Of a DNA stretch of 64,000 nucleotides, positions 53,229 to 62,190 are shown in pieces. The stretch is from contig NZ_CZJT01000091.1 in NCBI RefSeq assembly GCF_900010755.1, positions 1 to 64,000 on the forward strand. Direction: 5' to 3'. Position 1 is the first letter of the stretch. Each line of letters begins with the position of its first letter. Made by a program: the position numbers and the translations under genes. This DNA comes from Paeniglutamicibacter antarcticus. GTDB taxonomy: Bacteria > Actinomycetota > Actinomycetes > Actinomycetales > Micrococcaceae. The notes beneath the pieces are model-generated. The model was not told the origin of the DNA and did not search any database. It saw only the letters and a list, made by a program, of their open reading frames with translations.

Positions 53229-54158
53229 ATGACAAGTACGTCCACTGGCGAAACCTTCCCGCTCACTACGCCCCGGGCCAATGCCCCGTTGGGCATCTTC
53301 GACTCGGGTGTAGGCGGGCTGACAGTTTCCCGTGCCATCATCGACCAGCTTCCCGGCGAGTCCACCATGTACGTGGGGGACACCGCCAACTCGCCCTACG
53401 GCCCGCTTCCCATTGCCGAGGTCCGCGCCAACGCGCTGGGCGTGATGGATGAACTTGTCGATGCCGGGGTCAAACTCCTGGTCATCGCCTGCAACTCGGC
53501 CTCCGCAGCGGTGCTGCGCGACGCCCGCGAACGCTACACGGCACGCTATGGAATTCCAGTGGTAGAGGTCATCCAGCCGGCGGTCCGCCGCGCGGTTTCC
53601 GCCACCCGCAACGGCAAGATCGGCGTCATCGGCACCCTGGCCACCATCGGGTCCCGCGCCTACGAGGACGCCTTCGCCGCAGCCCCGCAGCTGTCAATCA
53701 CCTCGGTTGCCTGCCCGCGTTTCGTTGAATTCGTCGAGAACGGCATCACCACCGGCACCGAACTCATGGAAACCGCCGAGGAATACCTGGCCCCGCTGAA
53801 GGCCGCCGGCGTTGACACCCTGGTGCTTGGTTGCACGCACTACCCGTTGCTCACAGGCGTGATCTCCTACGTCATGGGCGAGGACGTCACCCTGGTTTCC
53901 AGCGCCGAGGAAACCGCCAAGGACGTCTACCGCGCGCTGATGCGCCACGATCTGGCCCGCGAGCTCACCGAGGCACCGACGCACCAGTTCCTGGCCACCG
54001 GGGACGCAGCAAGTTTTGAGGTTTTGGCCCGCCGTTTCCTGGGCCCCGAAGTTTTGGCGGTTGAGCAGGTTGACCATGTCGCCGCCCACTATCCGACCGG
54101 CTCCATCGCGATGATCACCCCGCAGATGGTTGCCCTTTCGAAAGCGAGTGTGTCATGA
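53229..54158 (+). CDS. murI: Glutamate racemase
   Basis: Cofactor-independent racemase giving D-glutamate for peptidoglycan. 309 residues: disordered first 18, then [11 protein letters not shown] with D25 and Ser26, the first catalytic Cys88 in [17 protein letters not shown], and the second Cys202 in [11 protein letters not shown]. Both cysteines are intact. The end overlaps the next gene by 4 bp (ATGA). TAGTCT lies 9 bp before the ATG, so a near-leaderless promoter is possible. Confidence 0.97.
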   Translation: MTSTSTGETFPLTTPRANAPLGIFDSGVGGLTVSRAIIDQLPGESTMYVGDTANSPYGPLPIAEVRANALGVMDELVDAGVKLLVIACNSASAAVLRDARERYTARYGIPVVEVIQPAVRRAVSATRNGKIGVIGTLATIGSRAYEDAFAAAPQLSITSVACPRFVEFVENGITTGTELMETAEEYLAPLKAAGVDTLVLGCTHYPLLTGVISYVMGEDVTLVSSAEETAKDVYRALMRHDLARELTEAPTHQFLATGDAASFEVLARRFLGPEVLAVEQVDHVAAHYPTGSIAMITPQMVALSKASVS

Positions 54159-55063
54159 AGCTGACGATCATTGGCTGTACCGGATCATTCCCCGGCCCGG
54201 GATCGCCCGCCTCCTGCTATCTTGTCAGTGCGTTCGACGGTGAACGTGACTGGAAGATCCTGCTGGATTTGGGTTCCGGGGCACTTGGCGTGCTCCAGCG
54301 CTACACGGACATCAAGGACCTGGATGCGATTTTCATTTCGCACCTGCACCCTGACCACTGCATGGATTTGTGCGGCATGCACGTTGCCATCCGCTGGGAT
54401 CCCAACGGCTGGAACCGCGAGCGGATGCTGGTCCACGGTCCGGCAGCCACCGCGGACCGCATGGCCACCGCCTACGGCCTGCCGCTGGAGGAGGGCATGC
54501 ACCCGGACTACGACTTCCAGCACTGGAAAGCCCACGAACCGGTGAAGATCGGCCCGTTCTCCATCACCCCGTACCCGGTGCTGCACCCCATTGAGGAGTC
54601 CTACGCGTTGCGCGTGGAGGCCACCGAGCCGATGGCCGACGGAACCATGCGCACCTCGGTGCTCACCTACTCCGGCGACACCGATTCCTGTCCCGGATTG
54701 ATCGAGGCAGCCCAGGGTGCTGACATGTTCCTCTGCGAGGCAGCCTTCGAAGAGGGCCGCGACGACGAGATCAAGGGTGTGCACCTGACCGGCCGCCGTG
54801 CCGGCCAGGCCGCCAAGGAAGCCGGCGCCGAACGCCTGCTGCTGACCCACATCCCCGTCTGGACGGACATCAACACGGTGGTCAATGAGGCCAAGGAAGT
54901 TTATTCCGGCGGCATTGCCGTCGCGGTTTCCGGTGTCACCTACGGTGTCTGGTCGGGTTCCCAGCTGGGCACCCCCAAGGCCATGCCGACGGCCCCGGTA
55001 TCGCTGGTCCGCTCCGGAAAGAACCGCGAGTGGCCCGGCGTGGGCCCGATCAAGAAAAAATAA
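54155..55063 (+). CDS. MBL-fold metal-dependent hydrolase (RNase Z-like)
   Basis: 302 residues of the metallo-beta-lactamase superfamily. N-terminal [21 protein letters not shown] strand, metal motif HxHxDH in [11 protein letters not shown] (H63, H65, D67, H68), later HPIEES and GDTDSC with further ligands, and [25 protein letters not shown], the RNase Z/phosphodiesterase-like signature. It lacks the RNase Z exosite arm, so a cyclic nucleotide or other phosphodiesterase/lactonase role is as likely. Translationally coupled to murI; the order murI-MBL-rph-rdgB is conserved, although the repeat protein interrupts it here. Confidence 0.92.
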   Translation: MKLTIIGCTGSFPGPGSPASCYLVSAFDGERDWKILLDLGSGALGVLQRYTDIKDLDAIFISHLHPDHCMDLCGMHVAIRWDPNGWNRERMLVHGPAATADRMATAYGLPLEEGMHPDYDFQHWKAHEPVKIGPFSITPYPVLHPIEESYALRVEATEPMADGTMRTSVLTYSGDTDSCPGLIEAAQGADMFLCEAAFEEGRDDEIKGVHLTGRRAGQAAKEAGAERLLLTHIPVWTDINTVVNEAKEVYSGGIAVAVSGVTYGVWSGSQLGTPKAMPTAPVSLVRSGKNREWPGVGPIKKK

Positions 55064-55080
55064 CAAGTCTTTTTCGAAGG

Positions 55081-55123
55081 CGCACCCTGGGATTTCGCCG
55101 ATTTGGCGGGTTCCCAGGGTGCG
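55081..55123 (+). terminator. Terminator after the MBL hydrolase
   Basis: 12-bp stem CGCACCCTGGGA/TCCCAGGGTGCG (55081-55092 with 55112-55123), loop of 19 nt with a small inner stem CGCC/GGCG, followed by TTTCC. Confidence 0.75.
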
Positions 55124-55214
55124 TTTCCGTGTTTGCGGGTAGGCCGGAGGTGGATACAACTCTCTTGCGATATCCTGTTCTGAATTGTTTCTGATCCGAC
55201 TGGGGAATCGACCG

Positions 55215-57365
55215 ATGCCAACAAGAATTCTCCGAACGCTCATGAGCCTGCTCACCGCGGCGGTCCTGGGGCTTCTCATGCCGCTTTCAGCGTCCGCTGC
55301 GGCGCAAAGCATCGCACTGGGCCCGGAGCTGCTCGGCGCCACGCGACTGGGTACTGACACCGCGATCTTCCCGGATGCTTCCCGGGCGATCGAAATCAGG
55401 GCCGCCGACCCGGACGGGATGTTGTCGGTCGACCTGCTGATCCGCTGGGACGACGATACCGAAGACACCGGAGCAACCAGGGCTCAACCGCTCGTGGCCA
55501 CATATGACGAGGTCGACGAGGTGTGGCATACGGAGGAAGGCGGTGGCATGGACGCCAACGAGCGTCCCAAGCGCTGGTCGGTCACGAATATCCAGCTGGT
55601 CGACAGGCTCCACAACATCACACTTATCACCGACCGCAGGGTGCTGGATCCGCTGGGGTTCACCTTTGAAAACCCCTCGTACGATGCAGTGCCGCCGGTT
55701 TTGGACTCCGTCACCGTTGACCCGAAAATAGCTGTGCCGGGCGAAGACGTCCGGGTAACGCTCCGCGTGAAGGACGCCAACAAACCTGTCGAGGCAAACT
55801 ACATACTCACGGATAGAACGGGCAGCCCGGACCAGATTGGTCCTCCGAGCATGATCAAGCGGGAAGTTGTTGACGAGGGAAACGGGATCACTGCATTCAC
55901 GGATACCTTCATAACAAATGACGCGACGGCCTATGGAAGGTATTCGTTGGACAATGTGGTCCTGATCGACAAATATCATAATTATGAAGTGGCCACCACC
56001 GATGCCGCGGTTACGATTGATGATCCGGAACATCCGGTGGGAGCGAGCAACGTCAGTGGGACGATGCGGGTGGGAAACACCCTCACCGCAAATGCCAACT
56101 GGCCAGGTGCCATCATGGATTACCGGTGGACTTTCGGCTATCAGCGGGAGCCCCTGGCCAATGGCCCAAAGGTCGATCTGACTTGGGATTACCAACCTCC
56201 TGAGCTGGGCCTTCAGGTAACAGGGAAATGGCCCGACGGAACCGTTCGGACCAGGCACACAACCCTCGACGCGGTCGGTAAGGGAAAACTGGCCATCAAT
56301 TCGGTGTCGATCACAGGTAATCGCACGGTGGGATCAATACTTAGTGCCACCCACCCGCTGGTTGTACCGGCCAAACACCAAATCGCCAGCGATATTCGCT
56401 ATGCCTATGTCTGGTTCCGAGATGGTAAACCCATTCTTGGCGCCCCCCAGCAAAAAACCTACAAGTCCACCGTCGAAGACATTGACCGCAAGATCACTGT
56501 GAGACTATTTGTCCGCGCCGATGCATATGATGGCGTGGAATTGGTTTCTGTGCCATTCGGGGTTGTTGGCGTCTTGAAAGCCCCTCTGCCAACCATCACA
56601 GGGGCGGCCGGCATCGGCAGCACGTTCACCGCCAACCCGGGAAGCTGGACCGATGGAACAAAACTGAGTTACCAGTGGCTGCGCAATGGCAAGCCCATAG
56701 CCAAGGCGACCACTAAAGAGTATGCCTCGAGTAAGGCAGATCTGAACCAGGTCCTGCAAGTGCGCGTGACCGGTTCAAAGCCCGGCTACACCAGCGTGGT
56801 GAAAACATCTGCATCCAAGCGCCCGGTCACTGGGAAATTCACTGGCGTCCGCACCCCCGTTATCAGTGGAACAGCAAGGGTCGGTTCAAAAATCGGTGTT
56901 ACGGTGCCAAGCCCTTGGGTTCCGGCTGACGCACTCAAATACCAATGGCTGCGCAACGGCAAACCCATCAAGGGCGCCACGGCCAAGACCTATACGACAG
57001 TGGCTGCAGACCTGAAGCAGAAAGTCAGCGTCAAGGTCACCGCCTCGAAGACCGGATACACCACTGTGGCACGCACCTCGTCCACGAAAACCATTGGCTA
57101 TGGCATTCTGAAGGAAGGCACGCTGCGCTACGTCGGGAGCAAAAAGGTCGGCACCACGGTGAAGGTGCAGCCTGTTGGTTGGGGCGCCGGTAATACATAC
57201 AGTTACCAGTGGAAGCGCGACGGAAACAAGATCAAGGGCGCTACCAAGAGTGCGTACAAACTGCAGCGGGCCGACCGCGGCCGGGCCATTTCCGCGACCA
57301 TGACGGTTAAGCGGAGCGGCTTCATAACCATCATCATGGGTGACGGGACCTTCGCGCCCCGATAG
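55215..57365 (+). CDS. Secreted protein with C-terminal YQWLRNGKPI repeats
   Basis: 716 residues from ATG 55215 (RBS GGGGAA). Signal peptide about 1-27 (ILRTLMSLLTAAVLGLLMPL, cleavage after ASA). The N-terminal half (about 30-250) has two beta-rich units with similar starts and the recurrent LHNITL/YHNYEV near their ends. The C-terminal part has four related modules of about 75-90 residues, beginning around 355 (YVWFRDGKPI), 460 (YQWLRNGKPI), 555 (YQWLRNGKPI) and 640 (YQWKRDGNKI), each with the same G-shaped pattern and KVTASKTGYTT-like end. This is an Ig-like repeat layout of actinobacterial surface or secreted proteins. No LPXTG or anchor. Composition is less GC-rich than neighbours. It sits between MBL and rph and breaks a conserved order. 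Confidence 0.88.
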   Translation: MPTRILRTLMSLLTAAVLGLLMPLSASAAAQSIALGPELLGATRLGTDTAIFPDASRAIEIRAADPDGMLSVDLLIRWDDDTEDTGATRAQPLVATYDEVDEVWHTEEGGGMDANERPKRWSVTNIQLVDRLHNITLITDRRVLDPLGFTFENPSYDAVPPVLDSVTVDPKIAVPGEDVRVTLRVKDANKPVEANYILTDRTGSPDQIGPPSMIKREVVDEGNGITAFTDTFITNDATAYGRYSLDNVVLIDKYHNYEVATTDAAVTIDDPEHPVGASNVSGTMRVGNTLTANANWPGAIMDYRWTFGYQREPLANGPKVDLTWDYQPPELGLQVTGKWPDGTVRTRHTTLDAVGKGKLAINSVSITGNRTVGSILSATHPLVVPAKHQIASDIRYAYVWFRDGKPILGAPQQKTYKSTVEDIDRKITVRLFVRADAYDGVELVSVPFGVVGVLKAPLPTITGAAGIGSTFTANPGSWTDGTKLSYQWLRNGKPIAKATTKEYASSKADLNQVLQVRVTGSKPGYTSVVKTSASKRPVTGKFTGVRTPVISGTARVGSKIGVTVPSPWVPADALKYQWLRNGKPIKGATAKTYTTVAADLKQKVSVKVTASKTGYTTVARTSSTKTIGYGILKEGTLRYVGSKKVGTTVKVQPVGWGAGNTYSYQWKRDGNKIKGATKSAYKLQRADRGRAISATMTVKRSGFITIIMGDGTFAPR

Positions 57366-57402
57366 GCGGATCCCCATAGCAAAAGGCGCGTGTCGGGAGC
57401 AC

Positions 57403-57418
57403 TAGACTTGAAGCCATG
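57403..57418 (+). promoter_or_regulatory. rph promoter, leaderless type
   Basis: TAGACT at 57403-57408, seven bases (TGAAGCC), then ATG 57416; identical hexamer and spacing to the DUF3039 promoter. Confidence 0.5.
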
Positions 57419-58171
57419 ACTTCAGCATCGACTTCAGCAGTAGTGCGCGCCGATGGGCGCGCGGTGGACCAACTCCGCGAGATCACCATCACCCGTGGTT
57501 GGTCCAAGCAGGCCGAGGGCTCGGCCCTCATCGAATTCGGCAACACCAAGGTGCTGTGCACCGCCTCCTTCACCGCCGGGGTTCCGCGCTGGCTCAAGGG
57601 GCAGGGCACAGGTTGGGTCACCGCCGAATACGCGATGTTGCCGCGCGCCACCAACACCCGCAACGGCCGCGAATCGGTCAAGGGCAAGATCGGCGGCCGC
57701 ACCCACGAGATCTCCCGCCTGATCGGCCGCTCGCTGCGCGCCGTGATCGACACCAAGGCACTGGGCGAAAACACCATCGTGCTGGACTGCGACGTGCTGC
57801 AGGCCGACGGCGGAACCCGCACCGCGGCAATCACCGGCGCCTACGTGGCACTGGCCGAGGCCATCGAGTGGGCCAAGGCCAGCAACCTGGTCAAGAAGAA
57901 CGCCACGGTGCTCACCGACTCGGTCTCCGCGATCTCCGTGGGCATCATCGCCGGCACCCCGATGCTTGACCTGCCGTACGTTGAGGACGTTGACGCCGAG
58001 ACCGACATGAACGTAGTGGTCACCGGCGGTGGCGACTTCGTCGAGGTGCAGGGCACCGCCGAGGGCGCACCGTTCAAGCGCGCCGAACTCGATGCGCTGC
58101 TGGACCTGGCGCTCGTGGGCACCACCGAGCTGGCCCGCATCCAGCGTGAAACCCTGGGCCAAGGCGCATGA
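57416..58171 (+). CDS. rph: Ribonuclease PH
   Basis: Phosphate-dependent 3'-5' exonuclease that trims tRNA 3' ends, hexameric. 251 residues. RNase PH-fold motifs: [26 protein letters not shown], the phosphate-binding arginine region [30 protein letters not shown], and [23 protein letters not shown] (in parts). Complete. The end overlaps rdgB by 4 bp (ATGA), which couples them; the pair rph-rdgB is common in actinobacteria. Confidence 0.97.
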   Translation: MTSASTSAVVRADGRAVDQLREITITRGWSKQAEGSALIEFGNTKVLCTASFTAGVPRWLKGQGTGWVTAEYAMLPRATNTRNGRESVKGKIGGRTHEISRLIGRSLRAVIDTKALGENTIVLDCDVLQADGGTRTAAITGAYVALAEAIEWAKASNLVKKNATVLTDSVSAISVGIIAGTPMLDLPYVEDVDAETDMNVVVTGGGDFVEVQGTAEGAPFKRAELDALLDLALVGTTELARIQRETLGQGA

Positions 58172-58803
58172 GCGTAGGCCCCCGTTTGGTGCTTGCCACG
58201 CATAACAAGGGCAAGTTGCGAGAGTTGCGCGAGCTGCTGCGCGGCCAGGTCCCCGGGTTGGACGTCGACACCCAGGTGGTTGACGCCTCCGCCGTCGGTG
58301 CCCCCGATGTTGTCGAGGACCAGGTCACCTTCCAGGGCAACGCGCTGCTCAAGGCGCGCGCCGTCACCGCGGCCACCGGCCTGATCGCCATTGCCGATGA
58401 CTCGGGGCTGGCAGTCGACGTACTCGGCGGCTCACCCGGTATCTTCTCGGCCCGTTGGGCCGGACGCCACGGCGATGACCAGGCGAATATCGACCTGCTG
58501 TTGGCGCAGCTGGGGGATATCTCCGACGAGCACCGCGGTGCCTCGTTCATCTGCGCCGCGGCGCTGGCAACCCCCGAGGGGTTCGTCGCAGTGGAGCTCG
58601 GGCACCTGCCCGGCACGCTGTTGCGCGAACGCCGCGGCAACGGCGGTTTTGGCTACGATCCGATCCTGCAGCCCGAGGGCTACGAGATTTCCGTCGCGGA
58701 GCTCAGCAGCGAGGAAAAGAACGCCATCAGCCACCGCGGGCGTGCCTTCCGCGGGCTGCTGCCGCAGATCGTCAAGGCGCTGGCAGAGCAAGAGGGCAAG
58801 TAG
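58168..58803 (+). CDS. rdgB: Non-canonical purine NTP pyrophosphatase (RdgB/HAM1)
   Basis: Hydrolyses dITP, ITP and XTP to the monophosphate, cleaning the nucleotide pool. 211 residues with [17 protein letters not shown] (NTP-binding T/SHNxxK), [24 protein letters not shown] (catalytic acids) and [12 protein letters not shown], and HRGRAF at the end. Intact, usual length about 195-215. Translationally coupled to rph. Confidence 0.96.
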   Translation: MSVGPRLVLATHNKGKLRELRELLRGQVPGLDVDTQVVDASAVGAPDVVEDQVTFQGNALLKARAVTAATGLIAIADDSGLAVDVLGGSPGIFSARWAGRHGDDQANIDLLLAQLGDISDEHRGASFICAAALATPEGFVAVELGHLPGTLLRERRGNGGFGYDPILQPEGYEISVAELSSEEKNAISHRGRAFRGLLPQIVKALAEQEGK

Positions 58804-58980
58804 GCATCGCGTAGATTGCGTCGCCGCTTTGGCGAGAGTCGATCGAGGGGCGGTTCGTTTTCGGTGTAAAACCGGAACGGGCCGCCCCTTGTGCTTCGGC
58901 GGGTCCGGGGCCTTCCGCCGGCTGCCGGCGACAGCGAATAGAGTGGATACCAGAGCCACCCACAAGGAACGGAAATTGAC

Positions 58981-59538
58981 GTGGATATTTTTATCAAGGG
59001 ACCATCAAAGCGTGATGTCGCGGGCATGAAGGCCGCTTTCGCGCAGGTTCAGGACAAAGAGGTGGTTTCCGTCCTGTTCAAGAACGCCCGTTACGGCAAT
59101 TTCTTGGTCACCGGAGCCGCCCACCTGACGGTGCTCGATGATTTGATGGTCGGCGGGCTGAACGCCGCGGCCGCAGCGAAGGAAACCAAATCTGCCGACG
59201 GAACGCCGTTGCGACAGCGCCAGCCGGATACCGAAGTGCGCGCCTTCCCGGCGGAGTTCGAGGGGGAGTTCACCCCGACCCCGCTGACCGCAGAGAGCAT
59301 TGGCCACGGTGATTTGGTGGTTGCCGCCTTCGCCCAGGAACCCTATGGCGATTTCGTGATCACCGGCGTGGTCACCGCCGCCGAGAACGATGACGACTAC
59401 CTCATGGTCGGGCCGTGGATCCTGTACACCGGCAAGGAAGCAGCACCGCGCCTGAGCGGTGTCCAGCTGGTGGCAGCTGCCGGGGACCACCAGGCCCCGG
59501 TTCCGCCGCGTCGTGGACACGTGGAATTCAAGGAATAA
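58981..59538 (+). CDS. Uncharacterised protein with two internal repeats
   Basis: 185 residues from a GTG with RBS AAGGAACGG. Cytoplasmic, no membrane segment. Two related blocks are visible: about residues 28-60 (VVSVLFKNARYGNFLVTG, then DDLMVGG) and about 110-147 (LVVAAFAQEPYGDFVITG, then DDYLMVGPW), so each unit is of the form xxxxF-YG-F-TG-DD-MVG. The linker between them is acidic/Pro/Thr-rich. No catalytic motif and no family name that I recognise. Last gene of the rph-rdgB side; a hairpin at 59568-59620 closes it. Confidence 0.85.
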   Translation: MDIFIKGPSKRDVAGMKAAFAQVQDKEVVSVLFKNARYGNFLVTGAAHLTVLDDLMVGGLNAAAAAKETKSADGTPLRQRQPDTEVRAFPAEFEGEFTPTPLTAESIGHGDLVVAAFAQEPYGDFVITGVVTAAENDDDYLMVGPWILYTGKEAAPRLSGVQLVAAAGDHQAPVPPRRGHVEFKE

Positions 59539-59567
59539 CCTGCCTCGCTTTTCGCTAGCTGAACCAT

Positions 59568-59620
59568 GAGCGACCCCTGCACTTCCTTTCAGATTCTGAA
59601 CGGGCATGCAGGGGTCGTTC
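59568..59620 (+). terminator. Terminator after the two-repeat gene
   Basis: 14-bp stem with one G-T pair (59568-59581 with 59607-59620), 25-nt loop, followed by GTGCTTGG. No U-run, moderate strength. Confidence 0.55.
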
Positions 59621-59725
59621 GTGCTTGGCCGGCCCCCGCATGGCGTCTGAACTGTAGTTTGCTTGACCCTGGAACGGGCAAACGGTAAACATTGGGCATC
59701 GGACATCGCGGGGAGACGGGACAGC

Positions 59726-60082
59726 ATGAAGAAGTTTTCACTCACTGCCATTGCGCGGACGCATCTGCGGACGGCGGCGGCGGTTTCCAGCGGTCGCAGT
59801 GCCAGCACCGTTTTTGGCGGGCACGAACATACGCTGCGCCAGACGGTCATCGGCTTGGCGGCCGGCACCGAGCTCAAGGAACATCTCAATCCCGGCGAAG
59901 CCACGGTGTTGGTGCTCAGTGGCCGGATTCGGCTGAGCTCGGGGGAGAACCAGTGGGAAGGGCGGACCGGGGACCTGCTGGTTCTGCCCTCCGATACTTC
60001 ACAAATCACGGCACTTGAGGAGTCGGCAGTATTGCTGACGGTGGCCAAGACCGACAGGCCCGGCTCTGACTCCACGGCATAA
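59726..60082 (+). CDS. Cupin domain protein
   Basis: 118 residues from ATG 59726 with a GGGGAGACGGGAC RBS region. A single small beta barrel: HEHTLRQTVIGL with histidines at the first cupin motif, TELKEHLNPGEATVLVLSGRIRL (G-x5-H-like) and GDLLVLPSDTSQITALEESAVLLTV. This is the cupin_2 / ChrR-like pattern; the second histidine of motif 2 is not clear, so metal binding is uncertain. Family members bind metal and modify or bind a small metabolite. Stands alone, no operon. Confidence 0.85.
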   Translation: MKKFSLTAIARTHLRTAAAVSSGRSASTVFGGHEHTLRQTVIGLAAGTELKEHLNPGEATVLVLSGRIRLSSGENQWEGRTGDLLVLPSDTSQITALEESAVLLTVAKTDRPGSDSTA

Positions 60083-60118
60083 GCCCTTACACCGGCAGGC
60101 TCGGCGACGCCCCGGTGG

Positions 60119-60634
60119 CTATTTCTTGCCTTTGCGGGGCCCACCGGATGTTCCGGTGATCCCGTGCGGGTCAAACACGCTGTCGCTCAACGGTGCATAG
60201 GCGTAGAGGGGGCCGTCCTTCAAAATTTCCTGCATGTCGCGGGCCGCGCGCAGCTTCGCTTCCACCAGGTCGTCAAAGCACGTGGCCGCGGCCGGATTGG
60301 CTGCAGTACCGGGGCACTGGAACAGTACTCGGTGATTCAGGCTCTTGGCACCGAGATATTCGATGATGTGACCGGAGCCGATCTCCGTGGAGATCAGCTC
60401 GGCCAGATGAATGCCCTCACGCGTAAACTTTGCTTCCAGGCCCCTCGAACGAAAAACGTAGTTGCGGTTCAATGAGTCGTAGAACAACTGTTCCCAAGCC
60501 TGCAGTTCAACAACGAGCCCGGTGCTCAACCCGGTATCTCCGTAGTCGATCGGCCCATCGAGCCACAGCACGGTGTCTGCGTAGTCGGGAAACATGCGGA
60601 TGATCTCTGGCACCCGGGCGCTTGCAGGCTTCAT
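60119..60634 (-). CDS. Conserved hypothetical protein
   Basis: 171 residues, cytoplasmic. It begins EIIRMFPDYADTVLWLDGPIDYGDTGLS, followed by GLEAKFTREGIHLAELISTEIG and CFDDLVEAKLRAARDMQEIL, and ends in a basic low-complexity GGPRKGKK tail. The strand/helix pattern suggests an alpha-beta protein. I do not recognise the family. Its convergent partner, the cupin gene, ends 37 bp away; there is no terminator hairpin between them that I see. Confidence 0.7.
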   Translation of the reverse strand: MKPASARVPEIIRMFPDYADTVLWLDGPIDYGDTGLSTGLVVELQAWEQLFYDSLNRNYVFRSRGLEAKFTREGIHLAELISTEIGSGHIIEYLGAKSLNHRVLFQCPGTAANPAAATCFDDLVEAKLRAARDMQEILKDGPLYAYAPLSDSVFDPHGITGTSGGPRKGKK

Positions 60635-60728
60635 GTTCCGATCCTATGTGTACCGACCGTGAGGTGTTCGCCACATCACGGCGGTCATCACAGTAAATTT
60701 TCGGGTAGGTAAGGAAGACTGAAAGGTG

Positions 60729-61430
60729 ATGACGACTTTGATAGCGCTACAGGCCGCCACCGCCGCTTCTTCCGGCGATAGCCTGATCACCCGATTTGCC
60801 GACTGGGCCGTGGGCCTGATGGAAGTCGTCGGTGCCCCCGGCGCCGCACTGGCCATCGCCCTGGAAAACCTCTTCCCCCCGCTGCCCTCGGAAGTGATCT
60901 TGCCGCTGGCCGGATTCACCGCCAGCCGCGGATCCTTCACGCTTTTCGAGGCGCTGCTGTGGACAACGATCGGCTCGATTTTCGGTGCCTATGCGCTCTA
61001 CTGGGTGGGGCGCGCCCTGGGCCGGGAGCGCACCCGCAAGATCTTCGGTTGGTTGCCGCTGGTGGACCTCGATGACGTTGACAAGGTCGAGGGCTGGTTT
61101 GACCGCAACGGTTCCAAGGCGGTGTTCTTTGGCCGCATGATCCCGATTTTCCGTTCGTTGATTTCGATCCCGGCGGGTATCACCAAGATGAACCAGGGCA
61201 AGTTCTTGGCCTTGACCGCGGCCGGATCACTGATCTGGAACTCGATCTTCGTGCTTGCCGGTTTCTACCTGGGTGAAAACTGGCACATTGTCGAAACCTA
61301 CGCCGATGTCTTCCAGAAGATCGTTATCGTGGCTGTCATCGCATTGCTTGCCCTGTGGTTGGTGTTGAAGGTTCGCAAGCGTAAGTCCCGCGCGAACAAG
61401 CCGGTGCTGGAAAGCGAAGCCACCGACTAG
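60729..61430 (+). CDS. DedA family membrane protein
   Basis: 233 residues from ATG 60729 (an alternate GTG 60726; RBS GAAAGG). DedA/SNARE-associated fold: N-terminal amphipathic part, then ALENLFPPLPSEVILPLAGF (re-entrant region), ALYWVGRALGRERTRKIFGW, RMIPIFRSLISIPAGITKMN (the conserved arginine motif) and ILGENW-like region, with about five membrane helices and a basic tail. Members flip undecaprenyl phosphate or other lipids, or couple to the proton gradient. Single gene, followed by the strong terminator at 61457-61515. Confidence 0.94.
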   Translation: MTTLIALQAATAASSGDSLITRFADWAVGLMEVVGAPGAALAIALENLFPPLPSEVILPLAGFTASRGSFTLFEALLWTTIGSIFGAYALYWVGRALGRERTRKIFGWLPLVDLDDVDKVEGWFDRNGSKAVFFGRMIPIFRSLISIPAGITKMNQGKFLALTAAGSLIWNSIFVLAGFYLGENWHIVETYADVFQKIVIVAVIALLALWLVLKVRKRKSRANKPVLESEATD

Positions 61431-61456
61431 AGGCAACACGCCTCCAGGTTTCCTGG

Positions 61457-61518
61457 AACCCGGTCGCAGTGATTCCCGCCAGCAATGGAGTCCGGGAATT
61501 TGCCGTGACCGGGTTTTT
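61457..61518 (+). terminator. Intrinsic terminator after the DedA gene
   Basis: Outer 9-bp stem AACCCGGTC/GACCGGGTT (61457-61465 with 61507-61515) plus an inner ATTCCCG/CGGGAAT pair (61472-61478 with 61493-61499), followed by TTT. Confidence 0.75.
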
Positions 61519-61711
61519 AGTTTCCGCAAACCAGTGGGGGTTATCTGCAAGGTGAATCGGTAAGTCAGTGCGACTCGATCTCCAGCACATGAACCATTAC
61601 TTGCACCAAAAAAAGAGGCATGGCGCAAGCCCCGGCCCCAAAAACTGGGTATTGTTTTTTCGGGCCGCCAATCACACCAGCTCTTTTCTCACAGAGCAAC
61701 GAAAGAACACG

Positions 61712-62185
61712 ATGCCATCATTTACCAGATTCACCCTGCCGGCGGTCGCCACCGCTGCGGCCTTGGTCCTCACCGGCTGCGGCAGCTCGGGCTTTGAGTC
61801 CGCAGCCCAGCCCGAGGACACCGTCTACTGCGTCGACAAGGACAACGTGGTCGTCGATGAGGCACAGTGCGAGGCCGAAGCCAACGCAAACGGCGGCAAC
61901 ACGCACCATTCCGCTGGAAGCTCCCTGCTGCTGTGGTACATGGTCGGTCGGTTTGCCTCCGGCCAGCGCCCCGGTGCCAAGCTCGACCCGGCCTTTTCCA
62001 ACCACCGTGTCCAGACCAACGACTCCGCCGGGCGTAGTGCCGCAGGCCTGAGCCCGACTGGAGCGGTGAAGAACGGCCAGAGCGCAGGCTTCGGCAAGTC
62101 CGGAACCACCAGCAAATCAGGATCGACCCCAGGCAAATCTGGCAAACCCGGCGGCTTCGGCGGCAGTTCCGGAACGGGAGGCTAA
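61712..62185 (+). CDS. YgiB-like lipoprotein
   Basis: 157 residues from ATG 61712 (the frame is open upstream but the signal peptide fixes this start). Lipoprotein signal MPSFTRFTLP, hydrophobic core, lipobox LTGC with Cys23. Then SAAQPEDTVYCVDKDNVVVDEAQCEAEA, WYMVGRFASGQRPGAKLDPAFSNHRVQTND, a pattern I read as the YgiB/DUF1190-type core (in E. coli ygiB precedes ygiC). C-terminal tail is Gly/Ser/Lys-rich and disordered. It precedes the ATP-grasp gene by 5 bp, so the two are one operon. Function unknown. Confidence 0.8.
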   Translation: MPSFTRFTLPAVATAAALVLTGCGSSGFESAAQPEDTVYCVDKDNVVVDEAQCEAEANANGGNTHHSAGSSLLLWYMVGRFASGQRPGAKLDPAFSNHRVQTNDSAGRSAAGLSPTGAVKNGQSAGFGKSGTTSKSGSTPGKSGKPGGFGGSSGTGG

Positions 62186-62190
62186 GGCCC

